Source: Hydrogenovibrio sp965140365 (GTDB taxonomy: Bacteria > Pseudomonadota > Gammaproteobacteria > Thiomicrospirales > Thiomicrospiraceae). From it: 64,000 bases of DNA. The notes below the pieces were generated by a model that was not told the origin of the DNA, ran no database searches, and saw nothing but the letters and a program-made list of their open reading frames with translations. Shown one piece after another: positions 16,135-25,306 of this stretch; the first letter of the stretch is position 1, and every line of letters starts with the position of its first letter. The translations under genes were made by a program, and so were the position numbers. The DNA lies in assembly GCA_965140365.1 (NCBI GenBank), contig OZ223196.1; one strand, written 5' to 3'.

Positions 16135-17817
16135 ATGGATAAAGGACGCCTTGGCGATCGCTTGGTCGAAGCCGGTTTTATTACTCCGGATCAGTTGCGT
16201 ATCGCATTAACGGAGCAAAGCGTTACCGGAAAAAAACTCGGTAAAGTGCTCATTACGCTTGGTTTTTTGTCGGAACATGATGCACGTCAGATACTCGGGG
16301 ATGTCGTTGGGTATTCTTCGATGTCTTTGCAGGACGTGGTGCCAGACTCCAAAGCGTTGGAGTTGGTGTCGGAGGATTTTGCCCGTGCCAATCTGGTGAT
16401 GCCGATCAGCCTGGACGATGATCGCATAAAAATCGCCATGGCCAGCCCAGACGACATTTTACTGATGGACCATCTTAAGCGGCATATTCAGGGCGATATC
16501 CGTATTGACCCGGTCTTGGTGGTCGAAAATGAGATTCAAAATGCCATTGACCATTTTTATGGCTATGAGCTGTCCATCGACGGTATTTTAAAGGAATTGG
16601 AAACCGGGTCGCCGGAAGCGTATAACCGCTCGACTCAGGATGAGTATTCCCAACCGATGGTGCGTTTGGTGGATAACATTTTGACCGACGCCGTCAAAAA
16701 AGGTGCTTCGGACATTCACTTTGAGCCCGAAGAATATTACATTCGTATTCGATATCGTATCGACGGTGTTTTGCAGGAAATCCGGTTGTTACATAAATCT
16801 TTTTGGTCCGGCTTGGTGGTGCGTTTGAAAGTGATGGCCAACTTGGATTTGACCGACCAACGGATGCCGCAAGACGGACGGATGGAACTGGTGGTGCATG
16901 GGCGGCAGATTGATTTCCGGGTGTCGTCTCTACCGGGGCGTCAGGGTGAAAATTTTGTGTTGCGTATTTTGGATCGTGAAAAAGGCATCGTGCCGTTGAA
17001 AGACTTGGGACTCGATTCGGAGAGCTATCATGAGCTGAAACTGATGATGTCGCGACCGAACGGGATAGTGTTGGTGACCGGGCCAACCGGTTCCGGTAAA
17101 ACCACCACCCTGTATTCCATGTTGAATGAAATGAACCGGGAAGGTGTGAATATCATGACCTTGGAAGACCCGGTGGAGTATCCGATGGGAATGGTCCGGC
17201 AAACGTCGATTAACGAAGACATCGGTATGACGTTCGCTACGGGTATTCGTTCTATTTTACGACAAGACCCGGATATCATTTTGGTGGGGGAGGTGCGTGA
17301 CAGCGAGACGGCGGAAATGGCTTTTCGGGCGGCGATGACCGGGCATCAGGTATTGACGACTTTACACACAAACTCTGCCATTGGCGCGATTCCGCGTCTA
17401 TTGGATATCGGCATTTCACGCGCCATCCTGTCGGGGAATATTACCGGGATTTTGGCGCAGCGTTTGGCAAGACGTCTCTGTGAGCATTGTAAGGAGGCTT
17501 ATCAGCCGGATGGGTTTGAACGACGTTTGCTTGGCTTGAACGATTCATCGGAATCGGTCTTATATCGCGCTTGTGGTTGTGCAGGCTGTAACGGTATCGG
17601 TTACAAAGGGCGTTTGGCTATTTTGGAAACGTTGCGTGTGACCGATGAAATGGACGACATGATTATGGCCGGGCAATCACAGCATACGATTTTGGAAAAA
17701 GCGCTGGAAAACGGTTTTTCGCCGTTACTGCAAAATGCTTTGAAGCGCGTTCGAGCCGGTGAGACCTCTCTGGATGAAATCAGTCGAATTGTGGATTTGA
17801 CGGAATTGGTATCGTGA
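16135..17817 (+). CDS. mshE: Pilus extension ATPase MshE (GspE/PilB family)
   Basis: A 560-residue hexameric ATPase driving pilus polymerisation. The N-terminal MshEN domain is present: RLGDRLVEAGFITPDQLRIAL and LGKVLITLGFLSEHDARQILG carry the RLGxx and LG-pattern residues that bind c-di-GMP in MshE. The core has the Walker A GPTGSGKTTTLYS (about residue 318), the Asp box, Walker B ILVGEVRDSETAEMAF and His box TTLHTNSAIGAIPRL. A tetracysteine zinc motif is present (CEHC in one pair, CGCAGC in the other). This makes the system probably c-di-GMP responsive. It precedes the GspF-like platform gene. Confidence 0.9.
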   Translation: MDKGRLGDRLVEAGFITPDQLRIALTEQSVTGKKLGKVLITLGFLSEHDARQILGDVVGYSSMSLQDVVPDSKALELVSEDFARANLVMPISLDDDRIKIAMASPDDILLMDHLKRHIQGDIRIDPVLVVENEIQNAIDHFYGYELSIDGILKELETGSPEAYNRSTQDEYSQPMVRLVDNILTDAVKKGASDIHFEPEEYYIRIRYRIDGVLQEIRLLHKSFWSGLVVRLKVMANLDLTDQRMPQDGRMELVVHGRQIDFRVSSLPGRQGENFVLRILDREKGIVPLKDLGLDSESYHELKLMMSRPNGIVLVTGPTGSGKTTTLYSMLNEMNREGVNIMTLEDPVEYPMGMVRQTSINEDIGMTFATGIRSILRQDPDIILVGEVRDSETAEMAFRAAMTGHQVLTTLHTNSAIGAIPRLLDIGISRAILSGNITGILAQRLARRLCEHCKEAYQPDGFERRLLGLNDSSESVLYRACGCAGCNGIGYKGRLAILETLRVTDEMDDMIMAGQSQHTILEKALENGFSPLLQNALKRVRAGETSLDEISRIVDLTELVS

Positions 17818-17827
17818 GAGGGCGGTA

Positions 17828-19033
17828 ATGGAAATCTATCGTTATACTGGCGTTAACCGATTTGGTAAGCGAGTGCGCGGAGAGGTTCAAGCGTCGAATG
17901 AACGAGACCTGGAGCAACGTTTGCGCTCGGCGCAAATCGATTTACTGTCGTTTAAAGTTAAATCGCCGGGTTTGTTTGGCGGTTTTGGACATCATAAAAT
18001 TTCCCGGCGGCAAATCATCACCTTAACGACACAGTTCAAACAGTTGATGAAAGCGGGCGTCCCGTTGATGGAAATTATTGATGATTTACGCAAGTTCGAT
18101 GATAGCGATGCGATTCGGGAAATGCTTTCGGCCGTATATGAGTCGATGGAGGGCGGACAAAGTTTTTCGCAAGCCCTGAAACCTTATGAAAACCGTCTGG
18201 GAAAAGTGTACATCGCCTTGGTGGCCGTCGGTGAAAAAACCGGTCAAATGACAGCGGTCTTGAGCCGTTTAGAGGCCATGTTGAAGTGGGAAGAAAATCT
18301 GGCCGTGAAAACGAAAAAGGTGATGGTGTACCCGTCGATTGTGGGCCTGGTCGTTTTAGCTGTGATTTTAATGATGATGCTGTTCGTGGTGCCGGAGCTG
18401 GTGACCTTTATTCGAGAAATGGGGGGCGAATTAAGTTTTGCGACCGAATCGTTGATTGCGGTATCCGGGTTTATGCAACATTATTTGTTGGAGTTGGTGT
18501 TGCTGCCATTTGGCATCTGGCTGGGATTAAGGTGGTGGAAGGCTCGCTCGCTTGATTTTCGCGTGCAGTTGGATCGGTTGCTTTTTAAGGTTCCGGTGAT
18601 CGGTTCCGTTGTCTATAAATTGAAAATCGCCCGTTTTGCCAGTACTTTGGCGGTGATGCACAGTGCCGGTATTAATTTTGGGGAATCTTTGGCGCTATCC
18701 GCGTCGGTCGTCGATAACGCTTATTTGGAGCGGAATATTCAACACGCTATGGCGCTGATTGAAGAGGGGGAGACGATACACCAGGCCTTTTCATTAGCGG
18801 AAGTCTTTCCGCCGATGGCGATCCGGATGGTTAAAGTCGGCGAGCAAAGCAGTAATATGGACGAGGCGCTTCGTTATGTCAGCGATTATTACGATGCAGA
18901 AGCGAAAGACAGTATTGAGCGGGTGGAACCGGCGATAGAACCTTTCTTGACTGTGGTGATGGCTTTGGTCGTCGGCTGGGTCATGTTGGCCGTTCTCGGG
19001 CCTGTATATGAAACCATTTCAAAGGTGCAGTGA
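17828..19033 (+). CDS. mshG: Inner-membrane platform protein MshG (GspF/PilC family)
   Basis: A 401-residue polytopic protein with the duplicated T2SSF domain. The first copy is around residues 65-190 (LTTQFKQLMKAGVPLMEII, then VGEKTGQMTAVLSRLEAML) and the second around 270-390 (ARFASTLAVMHSAGINFGESL, then VGEQSSNMDEALRYVSDYYD). Three hydrophobic helices fit the usual topology. It couples the extension ATPase to pilin polymerisation at the inner membrane. It follows mshE by ten bases, and its stop overlaps the start of the next gene (TGATG). Confidence 0.9.
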   Translation: MEIYRYTGVNRFGKRVRGEVQASNERDLEQRLRSAQIDLLSFKVKSPGLFGGFGHHKISRRQIITLTTQFKQLMKAGVPLMEIIDDLRKFDDSDAIREMLSAVYESMEGGQSFSQALKPYENRLGKVYIALVAVGEKTGQMTAVLSRLEAMLKWEENLAVKTKKVMVYPSIVGLVVLAVILMMMLFVVPELVTFIREMGGELSFATESLIAVSGFMQHYLLELVLLPFGIWLGLRWWKARSLDFRVQLDRLLFKVPVIGSVVYKLKIARFASTLAVMHSAGINFGESLALSASVVDNAYLERNIQHAMALIEEGETIHQAFSLAEVFPPMAIRMVKVGEQSSNMDEALRYVSDYYDAEAKDSIERVEPAIEPFLTVVMALVVGWVMLAVLGPVYETISKVQ

Positions 19034-20610
19034 TGCGTTATTGCTTGTTTTTACAAGATTCGGGGATTGAAATTGTCGATATGCAGGCGACGAGCCGTCA
19101 GCATTTGGCATCGGCGTCGTTGTCTTGGGAGCCGCAGGCTATTCGGGATTTGTTACAAGTTTTAAAGCCCTCGGCCACCTTATCGTTGGTGCTCGATTTT
19201 TCCGATGAGTCATTGCATTATGAATGGGTTCCGAAATTGTTTCCCTGGGAGCGCCCGGCACTGGAAAAACGCTTGAAAAGCCGGTTTGAGAAAAATGCGT
19301 TTGTACACGCACACTGGTTAAAGGTTTATCAAAAAAATGCCGAGGGGCGTGAAGAACAGTTAATTCTGTTAGCGAGTGCCCCCCATTCCAGCAAACTTGA
19401 TATGCTATTGGGTTTGATTGAAGAATACCGGTTGGGGTTACGGGAGGTTTATTCGTATGCGTTTTTGGTGGAAACCTGGTTTTTAAAACAGGTTTCACGG
19501 CGTTTAAGCTTGAAAGGTAAAGCGCTTAAACGACCGTTTATTCTGACACTGCAGGAAACCGAACAGCGTTTTCGGCAGTTTGTGTTCATTCAAGCACGTT
19601 TGCGTATGAGCCGGAACATTGAGTTGGATACGGAGTCTCAAACGGAAGCGGTTTCACGCACTTTGGTCGATGAAAATCGTGCCACATTACGTTACCTTTA
19701 TAATCAAAAAATGGTGCCTTTTGAGGCCGAAGTCGGACAAGTGTACCTAGGTTGTGATGCCGACAAGTTATCATCGGTGATGGGCGCATTCCAAGCCGGC
19801 TTGGTGTCTTCTGGGTGGGATAGATCAAAATTGGTGATGAAAGGGGAGTCATTATCGAACCTTTCCAGCGATGTGTCGGTAGCAGATGAAAAAAGGGTGC
19901 AGATGGCATTGGCACAATTTTTAAAGTTTTCGCCGCCCGTAACATTTTATCAAAACGCCTATACTCATCGCATCGGCCGATTGTGGCAATGGAACCGGTT
20001 GCTATGGCTGAGTTGGGTCGTGATTGCTTTACTGGGCGCTTATGCCTTATTACAAGCGGCCATTGATAATTATGTGTTAATCGAAAAAGAGCAGCGCCTT
20101 GTCGTCAAAAAGCAACAATTTACGCAAGATAGGCAGCGTTTGCAGTCTGTTATTAATCTGCAGTATGACGCGGAAGATATGAAGGCGACAGTCGAATTTT
20201 TTGACCGCCTAAAACGCGTCAAGCAGCATGGTTCCGTTGGGCGGGAACTCGCTTTGTTGAGCCAGGTATTGAGTCGACATCCGGCGATTGAGCTGACCCA
20301 GATTAGCTGGAAGCGCCGCCCCACCTTGGATAGTGAACGGGTTTTGGTGACCTTGTCCGGCTATGTGAAAGGTGGGCAGCGTTATGAAACGCTGTTAAAA
20401 AAAGCGGATGCTTTTAAACGAGGGATGCAAAAGGACGAGCGCATTGATGAATTGAAGTATATCAATGAACCTTTGAATCGTAATGCGGCACAGGCCTTGT
20501 CTGTGGAAGGACGTTTGGAGCAAAAGCCACAAAGGTTGCCATTCAGCTTGACGTATCGTTTGAAAGTTTTTGAACCATTGGTTTCGGTCAACCCGGAGAA
20601 GGCGTCATGA
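19033..20610 (+). CDS. mshI: Pilus inner-membrane assembly protein (MshI/PilM-PilN-like)
   Basis: A 525-residue protein with a cytoplasmic N-terminal part of about 325 residues, one membrane helix (LWLSWVVIALLGAYALLQAAI) and a periplasmic coiled segment (VLIEKEQRLVVKKQQFTQDRQRLQ) followed by a small globular domain. This PilM-like plus PilN-like arrangement is what MshI-type proteins show. It would form the inner-membrane alignment complex with the next two proteins. Overlapping start and stop with both neighbours argue for translational coupling. It diverges strongly at sequence level, so the symbol rests on order and architecture. Confidence 0.65.
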   Translation: MRYCLFLQDSGIEIVDMQATSRQHLASASLSWEPQAIRDLLQVLKPSATLSLVLDFSDESLHYEWVPKLFPWERPALEKRLKSRFEKNAFVHAHWLKVYQKNAEGREEQLILLASAPHSSKLDMLLGLIEEYRLGLREVYSYAFLVETWFLKQVSRRLSLKGKALKRPFILTLQETEQRFRQFVFIQARLRMSRNIELDTESQTEAVSRTLVDENRATLRYLYNQKMVPFEAEVGQVYLGCDADKLSSVMGAFQAGLVSSGWDRSKLVMKGESLSNLSSDVSVADEKRVQMALAQFLKFSPPVTFYQNAYTHRIGRLWQWNRLLWLSWVVIALLGAYALLQAAIDNYVLIEKEQRLVVKKQQFTQDRQRLQSVINLQYDAEDMKATVEFFDRLKRVKQHGSVGRELALLSQVLSRHPAIELTQISWKRRPTLDSERVLVTLSGYVKGGQRYETLLKKADAFKRGMQKDERIDELKYINEPLNRNAAQALSVEGRLEQKPQRLPFSLTYRLKVFEPLVSVNPEKAS

Positions 20611-21245
20611 CGTGGCTCGATTCGGTTTGGTTGCGGCGTTATTTGGCCTGGCCTCTTGGCATATTGCTGTTCACAATCGTGTTGATGCTGTTGGCCGGTT
20701 GGTTTTTAACACAACAGAAGGCCGGCATACAAAGTGGTCTTCAGCAAAATATGGCGCAGTTGGATCGGTTAGTACGACAGGTTGAGTTTCTTAAGAAACA
20801 AGAGCAGTTATTTTATGAATATGGGGCGTCTTATTCTCAGATTAATCCGGAAGATTTAGTTGCTCAGCAAGGCCGAGTTGCTTGGACGGACGCGTTGCTG
20901 AATATTCAAAAATCGTTGGCATTGAAGCCTTTTAAAATTCAATTTGAACCGGAAAAAGCGCTGCGTCAAAGTGATTTGAAATACATTCCTTTGGAAAAGC
21001 CGATTTTCTTTTTTACTCGGTTGAACCTGTCGGCCGGATTGCAGTCGGATCGGGATATCGTAACGTTATTTCAGCGCATTTCAGCCGACATTACCCCGTT
21101 TTTTTTGATTGAAGATTGTGATCTCAATAAAGAAACCAACAGGTCGTCGCCAAGCTTTAATCTGAGCAAAGGCGGCATCAGTATGCAGTGTTCCGTGATT
21201 TTTTTCGAAGCCAAACCACGAGAGTTCAAAGGACAAAGCTTATGA
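20607..21245 (+). CDS. mshJ: Pilus inner-membrane assembly protein (MshJ/PilO-like)
   Basis: A 212-residue bitopic protein: short cytoplasmic N-terminus (MTWLDSVWLRRYLAW), one membrane helix (PLGILLFTIVLMLLAGWFL), a coiled coil (LQQNMAQLDRLVRQVEFLKKQEQLF) and a ferredoxin-like periplasmic domain. This is the PilO/GspM layout. It overlaps the preceding gene by four bases and the following gene by four. The function is inferred from layout and position in the operon. Confidence 0.6.
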   Translation: MTWLDSVWLRRYLAWPLGILLFTIVLMLLAGWFLTQQKAGIQSGLQQNMAQLDRLVRQVEFLKKQEQLFYEYGASYSQINPEDLVAQQGRVAWTDALLNIQKSLALKPFKIQFEPEKALRQSDLKYIPLEKPIFFFTRLNLSAGLQSDRDIVTLFQRISADITPFFLIEDCDLNKETNRSSPSFNLSKGGISMQCSVIFFEAKPREFKGQSL

Positions 21246-21580
21246 AGTTTAAAACCCTGTTATGGACCTTGTTGTTGACGGCTACAGGCGGCGTTCAGGC
21301 AAAAGAACTGGAATTAAAGAGGTTGTTTTATACGCCGGAGCAGCGGGTTCAAATCGAACAGGGGCGTCAGGCTTATTTGAACCCATCGGCCACCCCTCGA
21401 CATTCAAGGCCGAAACAAGACCAGACGCGTACCAACGACAAGCCAAGAGTATCCGCCATTATTGTGATGCCAGATGGCCAACGGCAGGCGCGAGTGGGCG
21501 GGCAGTACAAATCCATGTCGGATAATAACGTACAATTAAACGCGCAAGGAAGGGTGACGAAATCAAATGATGTGGAGTAA
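21242..21580 (+). CDS. mshK: Periplasmic pilus assembly protein (MshK/PilP-like)
   Basis: A 112-residue protein with a signal peptide (MKFKTLLWTLLLTATGGVQA) and a small mature domain: ELELKRLFYTPEQRVQIEQGRQAY, then a basic, Pro-rich linker, then a short beta-rich C-terminus (VSAIIVMPDGQRQARVGGQY). This resembles MshK and the PilP/GspC HR region that contacts the secretin. The start is the ATG overlapping the mshJ stop; a longer in-frame ORF begins at 21188 but would lie inside mshJ. Last pilus gene: rmuC overlaps its end, so rmuC may be co-transcribed. Confidence 0.6.
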   Translation: MKFKTLLWTLLLTATGGVQAKELELKRLFYTPEQRVQIEQGRQAYLNPSATPRHSRPKQDQTRTNDKPRVSAIIVMPDGQRQARVGGQYKSMSDNNVQLNAQGRVTKSNDVE

Positions 21581-23027
21581 TTTTGTGGATGTTTTTCTGA
21601 TTAACCCATGGGTTTGGGGGTTGTTGGTGTTTTCGGTTGGGGGTGTCGTCGTTGCGGCCCGTTTCAAACATCAGCGCGATGCCGCTCAGGAAAAACTGCC
21701 AGGCCTGGCCAAATTAGAGGAAGAAGTGGACGGGCTGCAGGCTCAAAATGAACGGCTGCAGTCTGAAATGGTTGAGTTGCAGGTCATGAAAGGTGAGGCG
21801 AATCAGCAGCGTGAACAGGTGGCTCAACTGCGCCAAGACCTGGCGGCACAGCAGGCTCAGTACGAGCAACTGCAACAACGTTATGCGCAAGCGCAATCCG
21901 ACTTGTCTGGGATGCAAAATCGATTGGAGGCCGAACGGGAAAGTCACGCGGAAAAGCTGGCGCTGCTTGAAAATGCCAAACAAACCTTGATGCAGGAATT
22001 TAAAGTACTGTCGAATGAAATTCTTGATCAAAAGCAGCAGCAAATGCGTCAGCAAAGCAAAGAGACCATCGGCGGCTTGATTCAACCGGTACACACGGCG
22101 CTGAACGAGTTTAAACAGCGAATCGAGGCGGTGCATAAAGAGGACCTCGAAGGGCGGGCTTCCTTAACCGAGCAGTTGCGGCACCTATCGGAATTGAATC
22201 AGTCGATGACTCAGGAAGCGCAAAACCTCACCAAGGCCCTGAAAGGGGACCAGAAAATGCAGGGCAATTGGGGGGAGTTCATCTTAAAAAAACTGTTGGA
22301 ATCCAGTGGCCTGAGAGAGGGCATTGAATTTGAAACCGAGAAAAGCTTTACCGAAGAAAACGGTCAACGGTTACGCCCCGATGTGGTGATTAACCTACCG
22401 GACAATAAGCATGTCATCATCGATTCCAAAGTGTCGCTGTTGAGTTACGAAGAAGCGCTGAATGCAGAGGATGAAGCCGAAAAACAAAAGCATTTCAAAG
22501 CCCATTCCGCGAGTTTAACCAAACACATTCAAGCGTTGTCGGAAAAACGTTACGATCACCTTTCGCTTTTGAACGCGCCGGATTTTGTGTTGATGTTCAT
22601 TCCGATTGAAGGGGCTTATATGATGGCCATTGAGCAAAATCCGACCATCTTTGAAAATGCCTTTGATAAACGGGTTGCCGTGGTGACGCCGACCACGTTG
22701 TTTACGACGTTAAAAACCATTGAACAGCTTTGGCGCTATGAACGTCAGTCCGAGCATACGGTGAAACTGATTCGGCGTGCGGCGGATGTACACGATAAGT
22801 TTGCGGGTTTTGTTGAGACGTTTGAAAAAATTGGTAAGCAGTTGACGACCGTGCAAGGTTCCTATGATCAAGCCAGAAAGCAAATGATGAGTGGCAGCGG
22901 TAATTTGGTTCGTCAGGCTGAAATGTTGAAAGAGTTGGCCGGAAAAACCAAAAAAGAAATTCCGCAACATCTTTTGGATGAAGCTGAGGGCGCCCCTCTG
23001 TTGTCGGAAGAAGCCAAAGAGTCTTAA
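21567..23027 (+). CDS. rmuC: DNA recombination protein RmuC
   Basis: A 486-residue membrane-anchored protein of the RmuC family, implicated in limiting inversions at short inverted repeats. It has an N-terminal membrane helix (NPWVWGLLVFSVGGVVVAA), a long coiled coil rich in Gln and Glu (about residues 45-190) and the RmuC nuclease-like domain with RLRPDVVINLPDNKHVIIDSKVSL, a PD-(D/E)xK-type core. It overlaps the last pilus gene by 14 bp and carries a CCAGGCCTGG palindrome near its 5' end (21699-21708). Its end is convergent with the receiver gene, six bases away. Confidence 0.92.
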   Translation: MMWSNFVDVFLINPWVWGLLVFSVGGVVVAARFKHQRDAAQEKLPGLAKLEEEVDGLQAQNERLQSEMVELQVMKGEANQQREQVAQLRQDLAAQQAQYEQLQQRYAQAQSDLSGMQNRLEAERESHAEKLALLENAKQTLMQEFKVLSNEILDQKQQQMRQQSKETIGGLIQPVHTALNEFKQRIEAVHKEDLEGRASLTEQLRHLSELNQSMTQEAQNLTKALKGDQKMQGNWGEFILKKLLESSGLREGIEFETEKSFTEENGQRLRPDVVINLPDNKHVIIDSKVSLLSYEEALNAEDEAEKQKHFKAHSASLTKHIQALSEKRYDHLSLLNAPDFVLMFIPIEGAYMMAIEQNPTIFENAFDKRVAVVTPTTLFTTLKTIEQLWRYERQSEHTVKLIRRAADVHDKFAGFVETFEKIGKQLTTVQGSYDQARKQMMSGSGNLVRQAEMLKELAGKTKKEIPQHLLDEAEGAPLLSEEAKES

Positions 23028-23033
23028 AAAGCT

Positions 23034-23417
23034 TTAGTGGGCGTTGAGCGATTTAGCAAGCAGTTGTTTGACCGCTTCAATCATAGTCAACGGTTGGAAG
23101 GGTTTGACCACCCAAGCCGAAACGTGCATTGATTTGGCTTGCTGTTTGATGGTGGGGTCGGTTTCCGCCGTCAACATCAATATTGGCGTCTCATGGTACT
23201 CCGGTTGTTCCCGCAACCATTCGACCAGTTCCAACCCCGTCTTGTCCGGCATTAAATAATCGATAATGAACAGGTCATAATGGGTTTGTTGAGCATATTC
23301 CAGTGCCTCTGTTGCCGAGGCGGCCAAGTCCAGATGCCAGTCTGACTGGGTTTTGAAGGTGAATTTGAGCATGTTTCGGATGACGTCAGCATCATCGACG
23401 GCCAGTAAGTGTGCCAT
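23034..23417 (-). CDS. Stand-alone response-regulator receiver (CheY-like)
   Basis: A 127-residue protein consisting only of a receiver domain. The acidic pocket is VDDAD, the phosphorylated Asp is in LFIIDYLMPD (about residue 52), the Thr switch is LTAE and the Lys is VVKPF. No output domain is attached, so it must act by protein-protein contact. No histidine kinase gene is in the window, although a chemoreceptor lies 36 kb away and the pilus operon is adjacent. A role in twitching or chemotaxis-like control is possible but only a guess. Confidence 0.85.
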   Translation of the reverse strand: MAHLLAVDDADVIRNMLKFTFKTQSDWHLDLAASATEALEYAQQTHYDLFIIDYLMPDKTGLELVEWLREQPEYHETPILMLTAETDPTIKQQAKSMHVSAWVVKPFQPLTMIEAVKQLLAKSLNAH

Positions 23418-23518
23418 AGATTCCCTTCTCCCAATTCATATTAACGCCATTCTAGCAAACCCATTGAAATTCCAAGGAAATAATTTTGGGTGACGAAGGC
23501 AATAAATGCCTGAAAAAA

Positions 23519-23548
23519 TTGAAAACTTTTTAGTTTTTGGTATATAAT
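23519..23548 (+). promoter_or_regulatory. rpsP operon promoter
   Basis: TTGAAA (23519-23524), an 18-base spacer and TATAAT (23543-23548). It lies about 120 bp before the rpsP start, giving a leader of roughly 110 nt before the AGGAG ribosome site. This is the only good promoter ahead of the four-gene ribosomal operon. Confidence 0.65.
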
Positions 23549-23668
23549 CCCGCTTTTCCAGTTTTCAGCTGGTGAATGGACGTAAAAAAACAAAGCGAGT
23601 CATCGTTTTAGTAGAAGAATTTGTTAGCAGGGTTTCCTGTTATCGCCGATCAAGATAGGAGTAGTCAA

Positions 23669-23911
23669 ATGGTCGTAATTCGTTTAGCCCGTGGTGGCGC
23701 CAAAAAGAACCCTTATTACCGTGTAATGGTATCCGATCAACGTAAGTCCACGACTGGGCGTTTTATTGAACAAGTTGGTTTTTATAACCCAACGGCACGT
23801 GGGCAGGAAGAAAAGCTTCGTCTTGATTCGGCGCGTATCGAGCACTGGGTGGGCCAAGGCGCTCAAATGAGCCCTCGCGTTAAGAGCCTGGTTGAAAACG
23901 CCGCTAAGTAA
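23669..23911 (+). CDS. rpsP: 30S ribosomal protein S16
   Basis: An 80-residue ribosomal protein: MVVIRLARGGAKKNPYYRVMVSDQRKSTTGRFIEQVGFYNP is the S16 signature region. The reading frame extends upstream to 23621, but the start is the ATG preceded by AGGAG. First gene of the classical rpsP-rimM-trmD-rplS operon. Confidence 0.97.
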   Translation: MVVIRLARGGAKKNPYYRVMVSDQRKSTTGRFIEQVGFYNPTARGQEEKLRLDSARIEHWVGQGAQMSPRVKSLVENAAK

Positions 23912-23937
23912 TCGTTACGGATACAGTTAGGTGTCAA

Positions 23938-24486
23938 ATGTCTTCTTCGCAAGACGAACATATCATTCTCGGCCAGATTAATGGCATTTACGGTGTTCAG
24001 GGGTGGGTGAAAGTTTTTTCACACACCGAGCCGCGAGATAATATTTTGAATTATTCCCCTTGGCGCCTGCGTGTTAAAGGGGAGTGGCGAACGGTATCGT
24101 TGCAGGACGGGCGTTCTCAATCCGGTGGCAAATCCATTATCGCGAAACTCGACGGCATCGATGATCGTGATGTCGCCCGTGAGTTTATGGGATGTGATAT
24201 TGCGATTATGCCGGACCAATTGCCGGATACCGATGATGGCTATTATTGGCGCCATTTAATCGGTTGTGAGGTAATTAACCAGCAGGGCGACGTGCTGGGG
24301 CAGGTTTCGGAAATTGTTGAAACCGGCGCCCATGACGTTCTGAGGGTGACGCAATTCTCGCCGTCCGGTGAAACGCTGTCCACGTTGATTCCATTTGTGA
24401 TGGACACCTTTATTTTGGCCGTCGATGTCGAGGCTAAGCAAATTCAGGTGAACTGGCAACGGGATGACGAAGATTCCGAAGGGTGA
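23938..24486 (+). CDS. rimM: 16S rRNA processing protein RimM
   Basis: A 182-residue 30S assembly factor that binds S19 and helps form the 16S 3' domain. It has the two expected modules: an N-terminal RimM beta-barrel (ILGQINGIYGVQGWVKVFSHTEP) and a C-terminal PRC-barrel (YYWRHLIGCEVINQQGDVLGQVSEIVETGAHDVL). It overlaps the next gene, trmD, which is usual for this operon. Confidence 0.95.
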   Translation: MSSSQDEHIILGQINGIYGVQGWVKVFSHTEPRDNILNYSPWRLRVKGEWRTVSLQDGRSQSGGKSIIAKLDGIDDRDVAREFMGCDIAIMPDQLPDTDDGYYWRHLIGCEVINQQGDVLGQVSEIVETGAHDVLRVTQFSPSGETLSTLIPFVMDTFILAVDVEAKQIQVNWQRDDEDSEG

Positions 24487-25202
24487 TGATGCGATTCGAC
24501 GTTATCACCCTGTTTCCTGAAATGTTTTCAGCGTTACTGGAATCGGGGGTTTCTCGGCGAGCTTATCAGGATGGTTTGTATGGGTTTCAAACCTGGAACC
24601 CACGAACTTACACGCTGGATAAGCACAAAACCGTTGATGACCGGCCTTATGGGGGCGGACCGGGTATGGTAATGATGTATCCGCCATTGAAAAAAACTGT
24701 GGAGGCTATTGCCGAAGCGAGTCACGGTAACCCGCATGTGGTTTATCTGTCTCCGCAAGGAGCGCCTTTAACGCAGCAAAAGTTGACGGAATTAAGTCGG
24801 CACCCCGAGTTAACCTTGGTGTGCGGGCGTTATGAAGGCATTGACGAGCGGTTCATCGAATCCTGCGTTGATGAAGAGATTTCGGTCGGTGATTTCGTCG
24901 TCAGTGGCGGCGAACTGCCGGCCATGATGTTGATGGATGGCTTGATTCGCTTGATACCGGGCGCATTGGGGCATGAGCAATCCGCTGAGCAGGATTCGTT
25001 TTCGGACGGTTTGCTGGATTGCCCGCACTATACCCGCCCGGTTGAAGTGGATGGCTTGGCGGTACCGGATGTTCTGCAAGAAGGGCATCATGCGAAGATC
25101 GACGCTTGGCGTCACGAACAAAAGCTTGCCAGGACCAAGCAAAAACGTCCTGACTTATACACGGCCTACTTGGCTCGGCAATCGCAAGAAGCTGAATCGT
25201 AG
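24486..25202 (+). CDS. trmD: tRNA (guanine-37-N1) methyltransferase
   Basis: A SPOUT methyltransferase of 238 residues that makes m1G37 in tRNAs for Leu, Pro and Arg, preventing frameshifts. The trefoil-knot motifs are clear: LSPQGAPL, LVCGRYEGIDERFIE and ISVGDFVVSGGELPAMML. The C-terminal domain contains DCPHYTRP and LPGPSK-like elements of the tRNA site. Two tandem ATG codons (24486, 24489) overlap the rimM stop; either may be used. Confidence 0.96.
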   Translation: MMRFDVITLFPEMFSALLESGVSRRAYQDGLYGFQTWNPRTYTLDKHKTVDDRPYGGGPGMVMMYPPLKKTVEAIAEASHGNPHVVYLSPQGAPLTQQKLTELSRHPELTLVCGRYEGIDERFIESCVDEEISVGDFVVSGGELPAMMLMDGLIRLIPGALGHEQSAEQDSFSDGLLDCPHYTRPVEVDGLAVPDVLQEGHHAKIDAWRHEQKLARTKQKRPDLYTAYLARQSQEAES

Positions 25203-25306
25203 CCGTGTTTGACAATTCGGATTCAACCTCTGGCAGCCTGTCTGTGAATGTTGGATAAAACTCATTTCAGTTCGATAGGAGCTGAGTTAATTTGGAGTGC
25301 TTAACG

